Below are positions 1 through 6,476 of a DNA stretch of 8,232 nt, piece by piece (the stretch's first letter is position 1; each line of letters begins with the position of its first letter). Made by a program: the position numbers and the translations under genes. This DNA is from Syntrophomonadaceae bacterium (lineage in GTDB: Bacteria > Bacillota_D > Dethiobacteria > DTU022), in NCBI GenBank assembly GCA_003562605.1, contig PWUG01000231.1:1-8232 (forward strand), read 5' to 3'. A model generated the notes under the pieces. The model was not told the origin of the DNA. It searched no databases and saw nothing but the letters and a program-made list of their open reading frames with translations.

Positions 1-76
1 ATTCCGGCGTTTTTTGAAATGCCTGGTGAGACTAACCATGGTTAGTCTCACCAGGCATTTCAAAAAACGCCGGAAT
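1..76. repeat. Perfect 76-bp palindrome at the window edge (probable fold-back artefact)
   Basis: Bases 1-38 are the exact reverse complement of bases 39-76, with the centre inside CCATGG and no unpaired loop. The right half is coding sequence of the second mrpD-like gene (the PAFFEMPGE region), and the left half mirrors it without mismatch. The palindrome starts at base 1 of the window, as expected if this is the end of a contig. No T-run follows on either strand, so it does not look like an intrinsic terminator. A fold-back chimera or assembly artefact is the simplest reading; a real hairpin cannot be excluded from sequence alone. Confidence 0.95.
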
Positions 77-1381
77 GATAATCGGCAGGTAATAAAGGGC
101 ATTAAGAAGACTGCTGATCAGTAAAACAAGGACATAAATGGCTAAATTTGCATCAAGAGCCCCCAGGGCCAGGGTCCACTTACTTAAAAAACCGTTTAAA
201 GGCGGGATACCGATCATAGCGAGGGCTGCAATTGAAAAACAGCCCATTGTTATCGGCATCTGCCTGCCGATTCCTTTTAAATCGGCAATATTACGTTTTC
301 CGGTTTTCCAGATAATCGCACCCGCTGCAAGGAAAAGGATACTCTTCATAAAAGCATGGCTAAAGATATGGAAAATCGCTCCTGTAATGGCATTGTTATT
401 GAGTATGCTAAATCCAAGCAACACATAACCGAGCTGGCTGATACTGGAGTACGCAAGGCGGCGTTTAATATCGGTTTGGGTCAGGGCAACCGCAGAGCCC
501 AGTAAAACCGTAATTACAGCTAACACACCTAAAATAATATCCCAGCCACTGCTTTTTAACAGTTCCGGTGAAAATACATTAAAAATGACTCGCAGCAGTC
601 CATAAGCACCGGTTTTCAGCATTATTCCTGAGAGCAAAGCGCTGGCCGGCGAAGGCGCAACAGGGTGAGCATCAGGCAGCCAGACATGCAGTGGAAACAT
701 TCCCGCCTTCATGCCAAAACCAATCAGAAAACAGATAAATGCAAGAAGGGCCAGTAGAGAACTCTCTTGAATAATTACCCCAACACCCAGGGAAACCGTT
801 CCACCAAGTTCAAAAATTATAATCAAGCCAAAAAACAAAGCTAAACCGCCGATAATGGTCATGACCAGGTATTTATAACCGGCTTTTAACGCTTCTTCAG
901 TTTCTTCATGAATAACAAGGATGTAGGCAATTAGTGACATCAATTCAAAAAAGACAAAGAGGCTGAAAAGATCTCCTGCAAAAAAAATACCCTGGCAGCT
1001 TCCGAGGGTAAATATTAAAACCGGGTAATAGCGGCTGCAGGCATGTTCTTTTGCCATATAATCAATAGAATAGACAGTACAGAGAAACCAGACAAATGAT
1101 GCCAGCGCTGCAAGGCAAAAACTCAGGAGATCAAGACGCAGCGACACTTCGAGGTTGGGTAAGACCTCAAATAAAGTATATTGGACTATACCGCCTCCAA
1201 TGACAAAAGGGTAAAGAGAGAGGGTCAGTAAAAATGTAATTGCAGAGACAACAAGGGACAGGCCATTGCGCAATTTCTCCGAAAATCTACAGGAATACAA
1301 AATTACAGGGGTCATCAAGATAGGAAAAGCCACTATACATATTATTATTGCGATGACTGTTGCGCTGTCCAGTACAACCAC
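32..1381 (-). CDS. Second MrpD-like antiporter subunit (MbsH'-like), 3' end lost in the palindrome
   Basis: This is a polytopic membrane protein of the proton-conducting family shared by MrpA/MrpD and complex I NuoL/M/N. Seen: Glu146 in FFELMSL, Lys225 in the hallmark MKAGMFPLHVWLPDAHP, Lys256, Lys346 in HAFMKSILF and Lys401 in SKWTLAL. These match the conserved charged residues of the ion-translocation path. It resembles the preceding mrpD gene over its whole length. The visible frame has 449 codons, but His448, Gly449 and the stop are read partly or wholly from the mirrored half of the 1-76 palindrome, so the true sequence ends near residue 447. Against the 492-residue neighbour, about 40-45 residues (a last membrane helix) are missing. 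The start is uncertain: the GTG at 1381 overlaps the ribosome binding site GGAGG (1381-1385), while an in-frame CTG at 1370-1372 lies 8 nt downstream of it. It could serve as the MrpA N-terminal equivalent or as a second MrpD. Confidence 0.9.
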   Translation of the reverse strand: MVVLDSATVIAIIICIVAFPILMTPVILYSCRFSEKLRNGLSLVVSAITFLLTLSLYPFVIGGGIVQYTLFEVLPNLEVSLRLDLLSFCLAALASFVWFLCTVYSIDYMAKEHACSRYYPVLIFTLGSCQGIFFAGDLFSLFVFFELMSLIAYILVIHEETEEALKAGYKYLVMTIIGGLALFFGLIIIFELGGTVSLGVGVIIQESSLLALLAFICFLIGFGMKAGMFPLHVWLPDAHPVAPSPASALLSGIMLKTGAYGLLRVIFNVFSPELLKSSGWDIILGVLAVITVLLGSAVALTQTDIKRRLAYSSISQLGYVLLGFSILNNNAITGAIFHIFSHAFMKSILFLAAGAIIWKTGKRNIADLKGIGRQMPITMGCFSIAALAMIGIPPLNGFLSKWTLALGALDANLAIYVLVLLISSLLNALYYLPIIIPAFFEMPGETNHG

Positions 1382-1424
1382 CTCCAGAATTCTTCATAAC
1401 CATCAGAGATATCATTTGCTGAAT

Positions 1425-1454
1425 ATTATAAAAGCCATAAATTAAACATTTCAA
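1425..1454 (-). promoter_or_regulatory. Sigma-70-like promoter candidate upstream of the second mrpD-like gene
   Basis: On the minus strand, TTGAAA (1449-1454, five of six consensus bases) is separated by 18 bp from a perfect TATAAT (1425-1430). It lies in the 103-bp gap between the two mrpD-like genes, the longest gap in the window. Transcription would start near 1418, giving a leader of about 40 nt before the gene. The gap is AT-rich, so a chance match is possible. Confidence 0.45.
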
Positions 1455-1484
1455 CGAACAATAGATACATTCCTTTTTCTTGCT

Positions 1485-2963
1485 TTAAAAAAGCAATGCT
1501 ACGGCCTGCTCCAGCAGTGAGACAACCGGCCTGGAGAAGAACCCTGAAATAATAATAAAAACCATCCCGACAAGCAGGGAAGCCTGCATAAAAAGCGGCA
1601 CTGTCCTGACATCATGCTGGAAATCTTCTTGATGCATAAATGCATTAATAACAATGGGCATATAGTAAATTGCATTTAATAAACTGCTGGCCAATATGAC
1701 CAGCACAAAAAAGGGCCGTCCGATTTCAAGTGCGCTGAGAGCCAAATACCACTTACTGATCAACCCACCTGTGCCCGGAATACCAACCATCGAGGCACTG
1801 CCAATGGTGAAAGCCAGCATCGCCAAAGGCAAAACACGGCCAATGCCTGAAAGGTCTTGAATCTTCCGAACACCTGTTGAATAAATAATTACTCCTGCCG
1901 TCATAAATAGGAGCGCCTTTGTTACAGCATGGACCATAATATGATAAAAGCCCCCAACCAGGGCCAAATCGTGATGAAAACCGATCCCCATAAAGATATA
2001 ACTGATCTGCCCAATGCTGGAATAGGCAAGCATCTTTTTTAAGTCGGTCTGTATCATGGCATAAATGGATCCGAACATGGTGCCCAAAGCTGCCATCCAC
2101 AATATTATTTCATTTAAAGGAATAGTATCCAGCATAGTCTTAGGAAAAACCTGGTAAAACATCAGGAAAAGAGCAAAAGCATATATTTTTATAACCAGGC
2201 CGGAGAGCATGGCACTGGAAGGTGTCGGTGCAGAAGCATGGGCATCCGGCAGCCATACGTGCAGAGGAAATAGAGCGGCCTTGGTCCCGAAAGCAGCTAT
2301 AAAAAGCGCGGCCGCCGTAAATATATTTAACGGATAATGAATAATTGCTTCAGTAAGTTCAACCTGTATAAAACTATAATTAAGGTATCCTGTCGCCATA
2401 TAAAGCATTGCTACGCCCAGTAAAAAACAGCCTGTACCCATAGCGCTTAAGATCAGGTATTTAAAACTTGCTTCGAGGCATTCCCGATCTTCTTTAATCG
2501 ATATAATTGCACAGGCTGATATAGCGCATATCTCCATCAACACAAAAAGGTTAAATAGATCATTGGTCAAAGCTATCCCGGCCATAGAACCAACCAGGAT
2601 AGAGTAAAGGCTATAATACCAACCGATTACTGTTTTTTTCAATTCATGTTTTAAATCCTTCAGAGCATAAAGGAAAATCCAGAGGCTGACACTGATGACG
2701 ACAATTAATATATAAACTCGCAAGGGATCGGCTCGGAATTCAATACCCCAGGGGGGCGGCCAGCCGCCCATATAATAAAGAACCGGTCCGGATTGCTGGA
2801 CCTGAACCAGCAGAGCAACTGAAAAAACGAATGCCGTCAGTAAAGAGGCGGTCACAAAATAAGAACTTACTTTTTCAGCCCAGCGGTATAGCAAAGGAGA
2901 TAAAAAAGCGGAAATAAACATGACCACTATTATTAAAGCCGGAAAATGATCAGCTAACCCCAC
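1485..2963 (-). CDS. mrpD: MrpD / MbhH-type Na+/H+ antiporter subunit
   Basis: The 492-residue polytopic protein has the expected full length for MrpD/MbhH, a proton-translocating subunit homologous to NuoL/M/N of complex I. Seen: Glu144 in VLMEICAI, Lys228 in GTKAALFPLHVWLPDAH, Lys259, Lys349 in HAVTKALLFM and Lys404 in ISKWYLALS. These correspond to the charged residues on the membrane-buried proton path. The start is GTG, overlapping the mrpC stop by one base (TAGTG), with AAGGAG 9 nt upstream; this suggests translational coupling to mrpC. It directly follows mrpB and mrpC, as in Mrp and Mbh operons. The next gene is a diverged paralogue, so the module carries two MrpD-like subunits. Family assignment is very secure; whether Na+/H+ antiport or coupling to a redox partner is the physiological role is not visible. 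Confidence 0.95.
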   Translation of the reverse strand: MGLADHFPALIIVVMFISAFLSPLLYRWAEKVSSYFVTASLLTAFVFSVALLVQVQQSGPVLYYMGGWPPPWGIEFRADPLRVYILIVVISVSLWIFLYALKDLKHELKKTVIGWYYSLYSILVGSMAGIALTNDLFNLFVLMEICAISACAIISIKEDRECLEASFKYLILSAMGTGCFLLGVAMLYMATGYLNYSFIQVELTEAIIHYPLNIFTAAALFIAAFGTKAALFPLHVWLPDAHASAPTPSSAMLSGLVIKIYAFALFLMFYQVFPKTMLDTIPLNEIILWMAALGTMFGSIYAMIQTDLKKMLAYSSIGQISYIFMGIGFHHDLALVGGFYHIMVHAVTKALLFMTAGVIIYSTGVRKIQDLSGIGRVLPLAMLAFTIGSASMVGIPGTGGLISKWYLALSALEIGRPFFVLVILASSLLNAIYYMPIVINAFMHQEDFQHDVRTVPLFMQASLLVGMVFIIISGFFSRPVVSLLEQAVALLF

Positions 2964-3331
2964 TATTCCTGGCTCCTTATCTCACAAATTTCATCGTAGT
3001 CACATGTCCCGTAATACCGATATATTTTAACGATCAGGCTTAAAGCATAAGCTGTAACACTTACGGCAACGACAATCCCGGTTAAAATAAGGGCGCCCGG
3101 CAGGGGATTGGCATAGATTGCATCAGCACCCTCTTTAATAATGGGGGCCTGGGCACCGTGTGTATAACCGATAGCGACAAACATCAGGAATACCGAGGTA
3201 TCCATGATATTCATAGCTATTACCTTTTTGATCATATTCGCATGAGTGAGCATTGTATACATCCCGATAACAAAAAGGATGATTGCTACCATGTAATAAT
3301 AGTTATCGATAATGCCGCTCAGCATTTCCAT
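2963..3331 (-). CDS. mrpC: MrpC / MbhG-type antiporter subunit (NuoK-like)
   Basis: This 122-residue, three-helix membrane protein belongs to the MrpC/NuoK family, a small subunit that packs beside MrpD and MrpA-type subunits. Seen: the N-terminal helix with FVIGMYTMLTHANMIKKVIA, a typical NuoK/MrpC pattern, the second helix MNIMDTSVFLMFVAIGY, and the conserved PLPGALILTGIVVAVSVTAYAL in the third helix. A charged tail follows. The ATG start lies 2 bp after the mrpB stop; the ribosome binding site GGGGAG is 8 nt upstream, inside the end of mrpB. Its own stop overlaps the mrpD GTG start by one base. Its length is close to that of Bacillus MrpC. Confidence is high from motifs and position. Confidence 0.93.
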   Translation of the reverse strand: MEMLSGIIDNYYYMVAIILFVIGMYTMLTHANMIKKVIAMNIMDTSVFLMFVAIGYTHGAQAPIIKEGADAIYANPLPGALILTGIVVAVSVTAYALSLIVKIYRYYGTCDYDEICEIRSQE

Positions 3332-3333
3332 CC

Positions 3334-3744
3334 CTATTTCTCCCCCTCTATAATATTATAAAAAAGAGTGACAATAGTGCTGGCTACTTTGATCCCTACA
3401 AAAACAGTTATAATCAGTATTGCCCCTGCGCTGAAAAGCTCACCTGCCTGCCCTGCAGGGAAACCTGCAGCCCGATTGGAAAGGTAATTACCACCCAGGG
3501 CTATAGCCGCCAATCCTGTTATGACAAAGCCAAGTACGCCGCCGCTTTCAAGCAGCGAAGCAGTCTGGTGTGAAATTTGTTTCGCTCCTGTCTCAAGGTT
3601 AAAAGAGAGAGCTACCAGTACCAGACTGGCTCCAAAAATGGCTCCGCCGGAAAAACTGCCTCCCGGTGAAAGGTGCCCGTGCAAAACAACATAAATCCCA
3701 TAGATCTGGATAAAGGGGACTACAAGCCGACTGGTTATGCGCAC
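3334..3744 (-). CDS. mrpB: MrpB / MbhF-type antiporter subunit
   Basis: MrpB is a small polytopic subunit of Mrp antiporters (MbhF in Mbh). Seen: the signature IYVVLHGHLSPGGSFSGG near the N-terminus, a variant of the usual GHxxPGGGFxGG, followed by three hydrophobic segments and a short charged end. The visible frame with a GTG start (3742-3744) has 136 codons. The start is unclear: the only strong ribosome binding site, AAGGAGG at 3769-3775, is 24 nt from this GTG, too far for normal initiation. An in-frame ATA at 3757-3759 sits 9 nt from it and would add five residues (ATA, then Glu-Asp-Gln-Ile). An in-frame TAA just upstream of the site excludes a longer form. Either initiation at ATA, a base error of an ATG, or weak use of the GTG would fit. 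It lies between the MbhE-like gene and mrpC, as expected. Confidence 0.92.
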   Translation of the reverse strand: MRITSRLVVPFIQIYGIYVVLHGHLSPGGSFSGGAIFGASLVLVALSFNLETGAKQISHQTASLLESGGVLGFVITGLAAIALGGNYLSNRAAGFPAGQAGELFSAGAILIITVFVGIKVASTIVTLFYNIIEGEK

Positions 3745-3768
3745 GATTTGATCTTCTATGAGGCTCTT

Positions 3769-3775
3769 CCTCCTT
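3769..3775 (-). promoter_or_regulatory. Strong ribosome binding site of mrpB, lacking a canonical start at normal spacing
   Basis: AAGGAGG lies just after the stop of the MbhE-like gene. The codon 9 nt downstream is ATA (3757-3759); no ATG, GTG or TTG occurs in frame until the GTG at 3742-3744. Confidence 0.7.
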
Positions 3776-3780
3776 TATGC

Positions 3781-4122
3781 TCAGTGAGCCTTTATGGTGG
3801 CGATAACTGCCGCAATAGCCACAAATAATACTGTCGCTTCGCCCAGGGTATCAAAGGCACGGTAATCTATAATAATACTGCTGACTATATTAATTGCGCC
3901 GGTTTCGGCTACACCAGATTCCAGGTACCGCTGTGGCACTTCGTTGAAAGCAGGGTTAACAGGGCTGCCGAAAGTAGGCATTTCGGCGACTGTGAAGCTA
4001 AAAAGAAATATAATAAGTCCCAGCAGGTAAAAGGTTAAAATAATCCTTGGCTCAACACCCATAAAAAATCTGAGAAACAGTGTCAGGATAACAAATATAA
4101 TAACGAACAAGAAATAAATCAT
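3781..4122 (-). CDS. MbhE-like subunit (MrpA C-terminal equivalent)
   Basis: This 113-residue membrane protein matches the MbhE domain, which is the extreme C-terminal part of MrpA in fused systems. Seen: two N-terminal hydrophobic helices, then a stretch with GSPVNPAF, RYLESGVAETGAINIVSSII and the hallmark DYRAFDTLGEATVLFVA. In MrpA/MbhE the DxRAxDTLGE segment is the most conserved part and belongs to the lateral structure that joins MrpA to the rest of the complex. I place the start at the ATG 4120-4122, 7 nt after GGGGTG; a TTG one codon earlier is possible but closer to the site. It follows the MbhD-like gene by 21 bp and precedes mrpB. The split MrpA tail is typical of Mbh/Mbs-type and many anaerobe Mrp clusters. 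Confidence 0.9.
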   Translation of the reverse strand: MIYFLFVIIFVILTLFLRFFMGVEPRIILTFYLLGLIIFLFSFTVAEMPTFGSPVNPAFNEVPQRYLESGVAETGAINIVSSIIIDYRAFDTLGEATVLFVAIAAVIATIKAH

Positions 4123-4143
4123 CAACCTACACCCCTAACTTAA

Positions 4144-4383
4144 TTATTCAGCCCTCTTGGTCTTACTGATAGCAGCAATCATGAGCAATGAAGCCACCCC
4201 GGTCCCGAGTGCCGCTTCTACCATGGCCACATCAGGAGCGCTCAGCTGCTGCCATATTATAGCCATTATCAGGCCAAAAGATGAAAAGAGGATTACTGCA
4301 CTTAAAAGGTCGCGGATATAAGCGACACCGATAGCGCATACTATTAAAAAAAGGAGCAGGAGCACATTTAGCACTTCATTCAT
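4144..4383 (-). CDS. MbhD-like subunit (MrpA C-terminal region equivalent)
   Basis: The 79-residue protein has about three hydrophobic segments and belongs to the MbhD family, equivalent to the region of MrpA after its NuoL-like core. Seen: the helix IRDLLSAVILFSSFGLIMAI, then the conserved QQLSAPDVAMVEAALGTGVA, containing the APDVAxxEAxxG motif with a buried acidic residue that is strongly conserved in MbhD and NuoJ-like proteins. The ATG start overlaps the end of mrpG by 8 bp, and a good ribosome binding site (GGAGG, 7-8 nt upstream) lies inside mrpG, so translation is probably coupled. Together with the next gene it replaces the tail of a full-length MrpA, which is not present as such in the window. 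Confidence 0.9.
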   Translation of the reverse strand: MNEVLNVLLLLFLIVCAIGVAYIRDLLSAVILFSSFGLIMAIIWQQLSAPDVAMVEAALGTGVASLLMIAAISKTKRAE

Positions 4384-4693
4384 CGGATATCCTCCGCTTC
4401 AGAATGGGACGAATTCCACTCTTATAAGCAGCCCGGGCTATAAGATGAGCGGCAGTCGGGTTAGTTACCAGGATAAAAATAATCAACAGGGCCAGCCTTA
4501 AACCGACGGCCAGATTACTTTGCAGAGCAAGAGATAAAAGGACCAATCCGGCACCCAGGGTGTCGCATTTGGTGGTTGCATGCAATCTGTTATAGACATC
4601 AGGTAAACGGAGCAGGCCAAAAGTACCGACAAAAAGGAAAAAAAGGCCCCCCAAAAGGCAGATAATAGAAATGAGATCAATGGTTACTTCCAT
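4376..4693 (-). CDS. mrpG: MrpG / MbhC-type antiporter subunit
   Basis: MrpG is a small membrane subunit of Mrp antiporters. This 105-residue protein shows three hydrophobic segments and the family signature GTFGLLRLPDVYNRLHATTK followed by CDTLGAGLVL, then VTNPTAAHLIARAAY near the end, all typical of MrpG/PhaG/MbhC. The basic C-terminus (ILKRRISDE) is probably cytoplasmic. The ATG start lies 11 bp after the mrpF stop, and no clear ribosome binding site precedes it, so reinitiation after mrpF is plausible. The end overlaps the MbhD-like gene by 8 bp. The order E-F-G followed by the MrpA tail genes is that of Mbh-type operons. Confidence 0.94.
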   Translation of the reverse strand: MEVTIDLISIICLLGGLFFLFVGTFGLLRLPDVYNRLHATTKCDTLGAGLVLLSLALQSNLAVGLRLALLIIFILVTNPTAAHLIARAAYKSGIRPILKRRISDE

Positions 4694-4704
4694 CCAGGCA
4701 GCGA

Positions 4705-4986
4705 TCAGTCAAGGACCCCTTTCTCAAGGTATTTTGCTACCCCTATAGTTGTTATAAAGCTCATTAATGCATAGATCATGGCTATATCCAGGAAATATAC
4801 CTGCCCGTAAATGCGGGCAATTAAAGTAATGATGATCAATGTTTTAGTCCCGATAATATTTATTGCCGCCACCCTGTCAGGCGCAGTCGGGCCGGCCAGA
4901 GCCCTGATTAAAGATAAAAAAATCATCAGCATGACAACAATGGCGCCTAAACCGTATGAAAAGTCCAGTATTTGCGAGGTATTCAC
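4705..4986 (-). CDS. mrpF: MrpF / MbhB-type antiporter subunit
   Basis: MrpF is a three-helix subunit of Mrp antiporters. Seen: a first helix ending in FLSLIRALAGPTAPDRVAAI, the family hallmark, then IIGTKTLIIITLIA and a third helix IAMIYALMSFITTIGVAKYL. I choose the GTG at 4984-4986, giving 93 residues, close to the 94 of Bacillus MrpF. It overlaps the mrpE stop by one base (TAGTG), and GGAGG at 4997-5001 lies 10 nt upstream. A longer frame from an ATG at 5029-5031 has no ribosome binding site, would overlap mrpE by 46 bp, and adds a hydrophilic head (MANHREAQADGG) not expected in the family. Coupled translation with mrpE is likely. Confidence 0.93.
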   Translation of the reverse strand: MNTSQILDFSYGLGAIVVMLMIFLSLIRALAGPTAPDRVAAINIIGTKTLIIITLIARIYGQVYFLDIAMIYALMSFITTIGVAKYLEKGVLD

Positions 4987-5480
4987 TACTGATCTGCCTC
5001 CATCTGCTTGAGCCTCTCTATGATTGGCCATTGCTTAAGAGCTTCACCGCTGTTTATGGTCAGGGCATGTACCAGGTATTTTTTTTCGTCTGACAGGACT
5101 GTAAGAGTGCCGGGAGTTAGAGTGATTGAGTTCGCTAATAAAACCCTGCTGGCAATCCTGTCTATATCGACTTCCAGTTCCACCATGTTCGGTTCGATAG
5201 GCATTTTAGGGTGCAGGACGAGCCAGGCTACCTGAAAGTTGGCTTTCACTATATCGAGAAGCAGCTTGAAAAAATAACCAACAAGCCAGACAATTGTCTT
5301 AAAGCTAACCGGGGGCCTGTCCTGGATGGTGATAAGCAGGTTACGATTAAAATAAGTAACAAAAGCGGCCGCTGCTAAACCTACAACAAGCTGCGGCCAC
5401 TGCAGGGAGCCGCTGACGGCTACCCAAAATAGAAATAATGTTAGTGTTACACCGATGTAGTTAAGCCAATGATTCTTCAT
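4986..5480 (-). CDS. mrpE: MrpE / MbhA-type antiporter subunit
   Basis: MrpE is a subunit of Mrp antiporters with N-terminal membrane helices and a cytoplasmic C-terminal domain. This 164-residue protein has two hydrophobic segments near residues 8-45 and another near 60-90. The conserved region follows: ASRVLLANSITLTPGTLTV, whose NSITLTPGT core is the family hallmark, and then LVHALTINSGEALKQWPIIERL. Length is normal (about 158-165). It starts with ATG 82 bp after the rnfB stop and opens the antiporter half of the cluster. Its ribosome binding site is weak (GGGGT about 11 nt upstream). The stop overlaps the mrpF GTG. I see no terminator before it, so it may be co-transcribed with rnf. Confidence 0.94.
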   Translation of the reverse strand: MKNHWLNYIGVTLTLFLFWVAVSGSLQWPQLVVGLAAAAFVTYFNRNLLITIQDRPPVSFKTIVWLVGYFFKLLLDIVKANFQVAWLVLHPKMPIEPNMVELEVDIDRIASRVLLANSITLTPGTLTVLSDEKKYLVHALTINSGEALKQWPIIERLKQMEADQ

Positions 5481-5562
5481 TTTACCAGCTACCCCGGTCG
5501 TTATTTTAGAAGTAATAATTCAGGACCCGGCATAAAGCAAAACGGGTTTTATAAAAACCTGG

Positions 5563-6423
5563 TTATGCCGATTCTGAAACCTTCTCGGCTGATGCTGCAG
5601 AAGCTGTTGCTTCCTTTTCTGAGGGAAATGCAGATCGCGGGTGTATTGTACCCGGTGGACATTTTTCAACACAGTCCCCACAGTCGTTGCATTTTTCCAG
5701 GTCGATTACAGCCAGTTTGCCATCCATCTCGATCGCTTCCTGTGGACAGGCTTTTATACAAGCCTTACAGGCTATACAGCCTACCTCGCAGACCTTTGAT
5801 ACCGCTTTGCCACGATCCTGCGAACTGCAGAGGACCAGGTGCCCTTCAATACCCGGGGGCAGCATCTGAATTAAATTACGCGGGCATTCTTTGACACAGA
5901 GGCCGCAGCCGGTGCATTTTTCGTTGTCTACAAGCGGCAGGCCATGTGTTCCCATCCTGATTGCATCAAAGGGGCAGGCCCTGGCGCAGTTGCCGAGACC
6001 AAGACACCCGTAAGTACAGGCTTTAAAACCACCATACATCTGGTCAGAAACTGTACAATCTTCAATGCCATCATAGATAAAACGGTCAGCAGCCTTGTAA
6101 ATATCACCAATACAAAAAACGGTTGCAACCGGGGGTGCAGTTGACGACACTTCTATCCCCAGCAAATCGGCAATTTCATTTACCACTTCTTCACCGCCGG
6201 GGATACACCCGCCAGGATCAACGTCTCCGTTAACAACAGCCTCGGCAAATTTAGCACAACCGGCATAACCGCAGGCCCCGCAGTTAGCAGCCGGTAATAT
6301 TTCCTTAACCGCTTCAATCCGCGGATCTGTTTCCACAGCAAAAACTCTTGCCGCAATGGCTAAGAACAGCCCAAATGATAACCCAATCAAACCAAGAGCG
6401 GCGATGGCATATATGATTAACAC
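5563..6423 (-). CDS. rnfB: RnfB, multi-cluster iron-sulfur subunit of the Rnf complex
   Basis: RnfB is thought to accept electrons from reduced ferredoxin and feed them into the Rnf complex at the cytoplasmic face. The 286-residue protein has one N-terminal membrane helix (about 2-24), then a 4Fe-4S domain with NCGACGYAGC and Cys48, 51, 56 and 73. Four further cysteine sets follow: 136/140/146/150 (CTYGCLGLGNC...CPFDAI), 170/173/176/180, 216/219/222/226 and 245/248/251/255, the last three being CxxCxxCxxxC(P). Additional Cys104, 123, 199 and 212 are seen. So about five [4Fe-4S] sites are predicted, the long clostridial/archaeal-type arrangement. The Ala/Ser/Glu-rich tail (from about 262) looks disordered. 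The start is GTG with GAGGTGA 8 nt upstream; it follows rnfA by 53 bp. It is the last rnf gene, as in rnfCDGEAB. Confidence 0.96.
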   Translation of the reverse strand: MLIIYAIAALGLIGLSFGLFLAIAARVFAVETDPRIEAVKEILPAANCGACGYAGCAKFAEAVVNGDVDPGGCIPGGEEVVNEIADLLGIEVSSTAPPVATVFCIGDIYKAADRFIYDGIEDCTVSDQMYGGFKACTYGCLGLGNCARACPFDAIRMGTHGLPLVDNEKCTGCGLCVKECPRNLIQMLPPGIEGHLVLCSSQDRGKAVSKVCEVGCIACKACIKACPQEAIEMDGKLAVIDLEKCNDCGDCVEKCPPGTIHPRSAFPSEKEATASAASAEKVSESA

Positions 6424-6476
6424 TTCTTAATTCACCTCGCAACAAAATAGTCCCATGTTTGAAAAACAGTAATTTT

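Noticed and set aside
1..76. Palindrome as a rho-independent terminator for the operon
   Set aside because: It has no loop and no following T-run, it lies within conserved coding sequence, and it begins exactly at the window edge; an artefact fits better.
138..428. Plus-strand open frames, here and at 3158-3361, 5469-5894, 6514-6759, 7096-7338 and 7827-8075
   Set aside because: All lie opposite strongly supported minus-strand genes, show no family motifs, and have basic or cysteine-rich composition typical of antisense shadows.
1480..1496. Inverted repeat TTGCTTT-AAA-AAAGCAA at the end of mrpD as a terminator
   Set aside because: The stem is AT-rich, includes the stop codon, and on the minus strand is followed by GAAAAAGG rather than a T-run.
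1753..2100. Minus-strand out-of-frame open frames inside mrpD, also at 4498-4680, 5928-6128 and 7436-7648
   Set aside because: They are alternative frames of conserved genes and show no recognisable domain.
4987..5031. N-terminal extension of mrpF from the ATG at 5029-5031
   Set aside because: It has no ribosome binding site, lies wholly within the end of mrpE and encodes a hydrophilic head atypical of MrpF; the GTG at 4986 has GGAGG upstream.
5481..5562. Terminator or promoter between rnfB and mrpE
   Set aside because: Only a 5-bp ACCCG/CGGGT pairing with a long loop and no T-run is present, and the best promoter match is poor in both boxes; neither can be supported.
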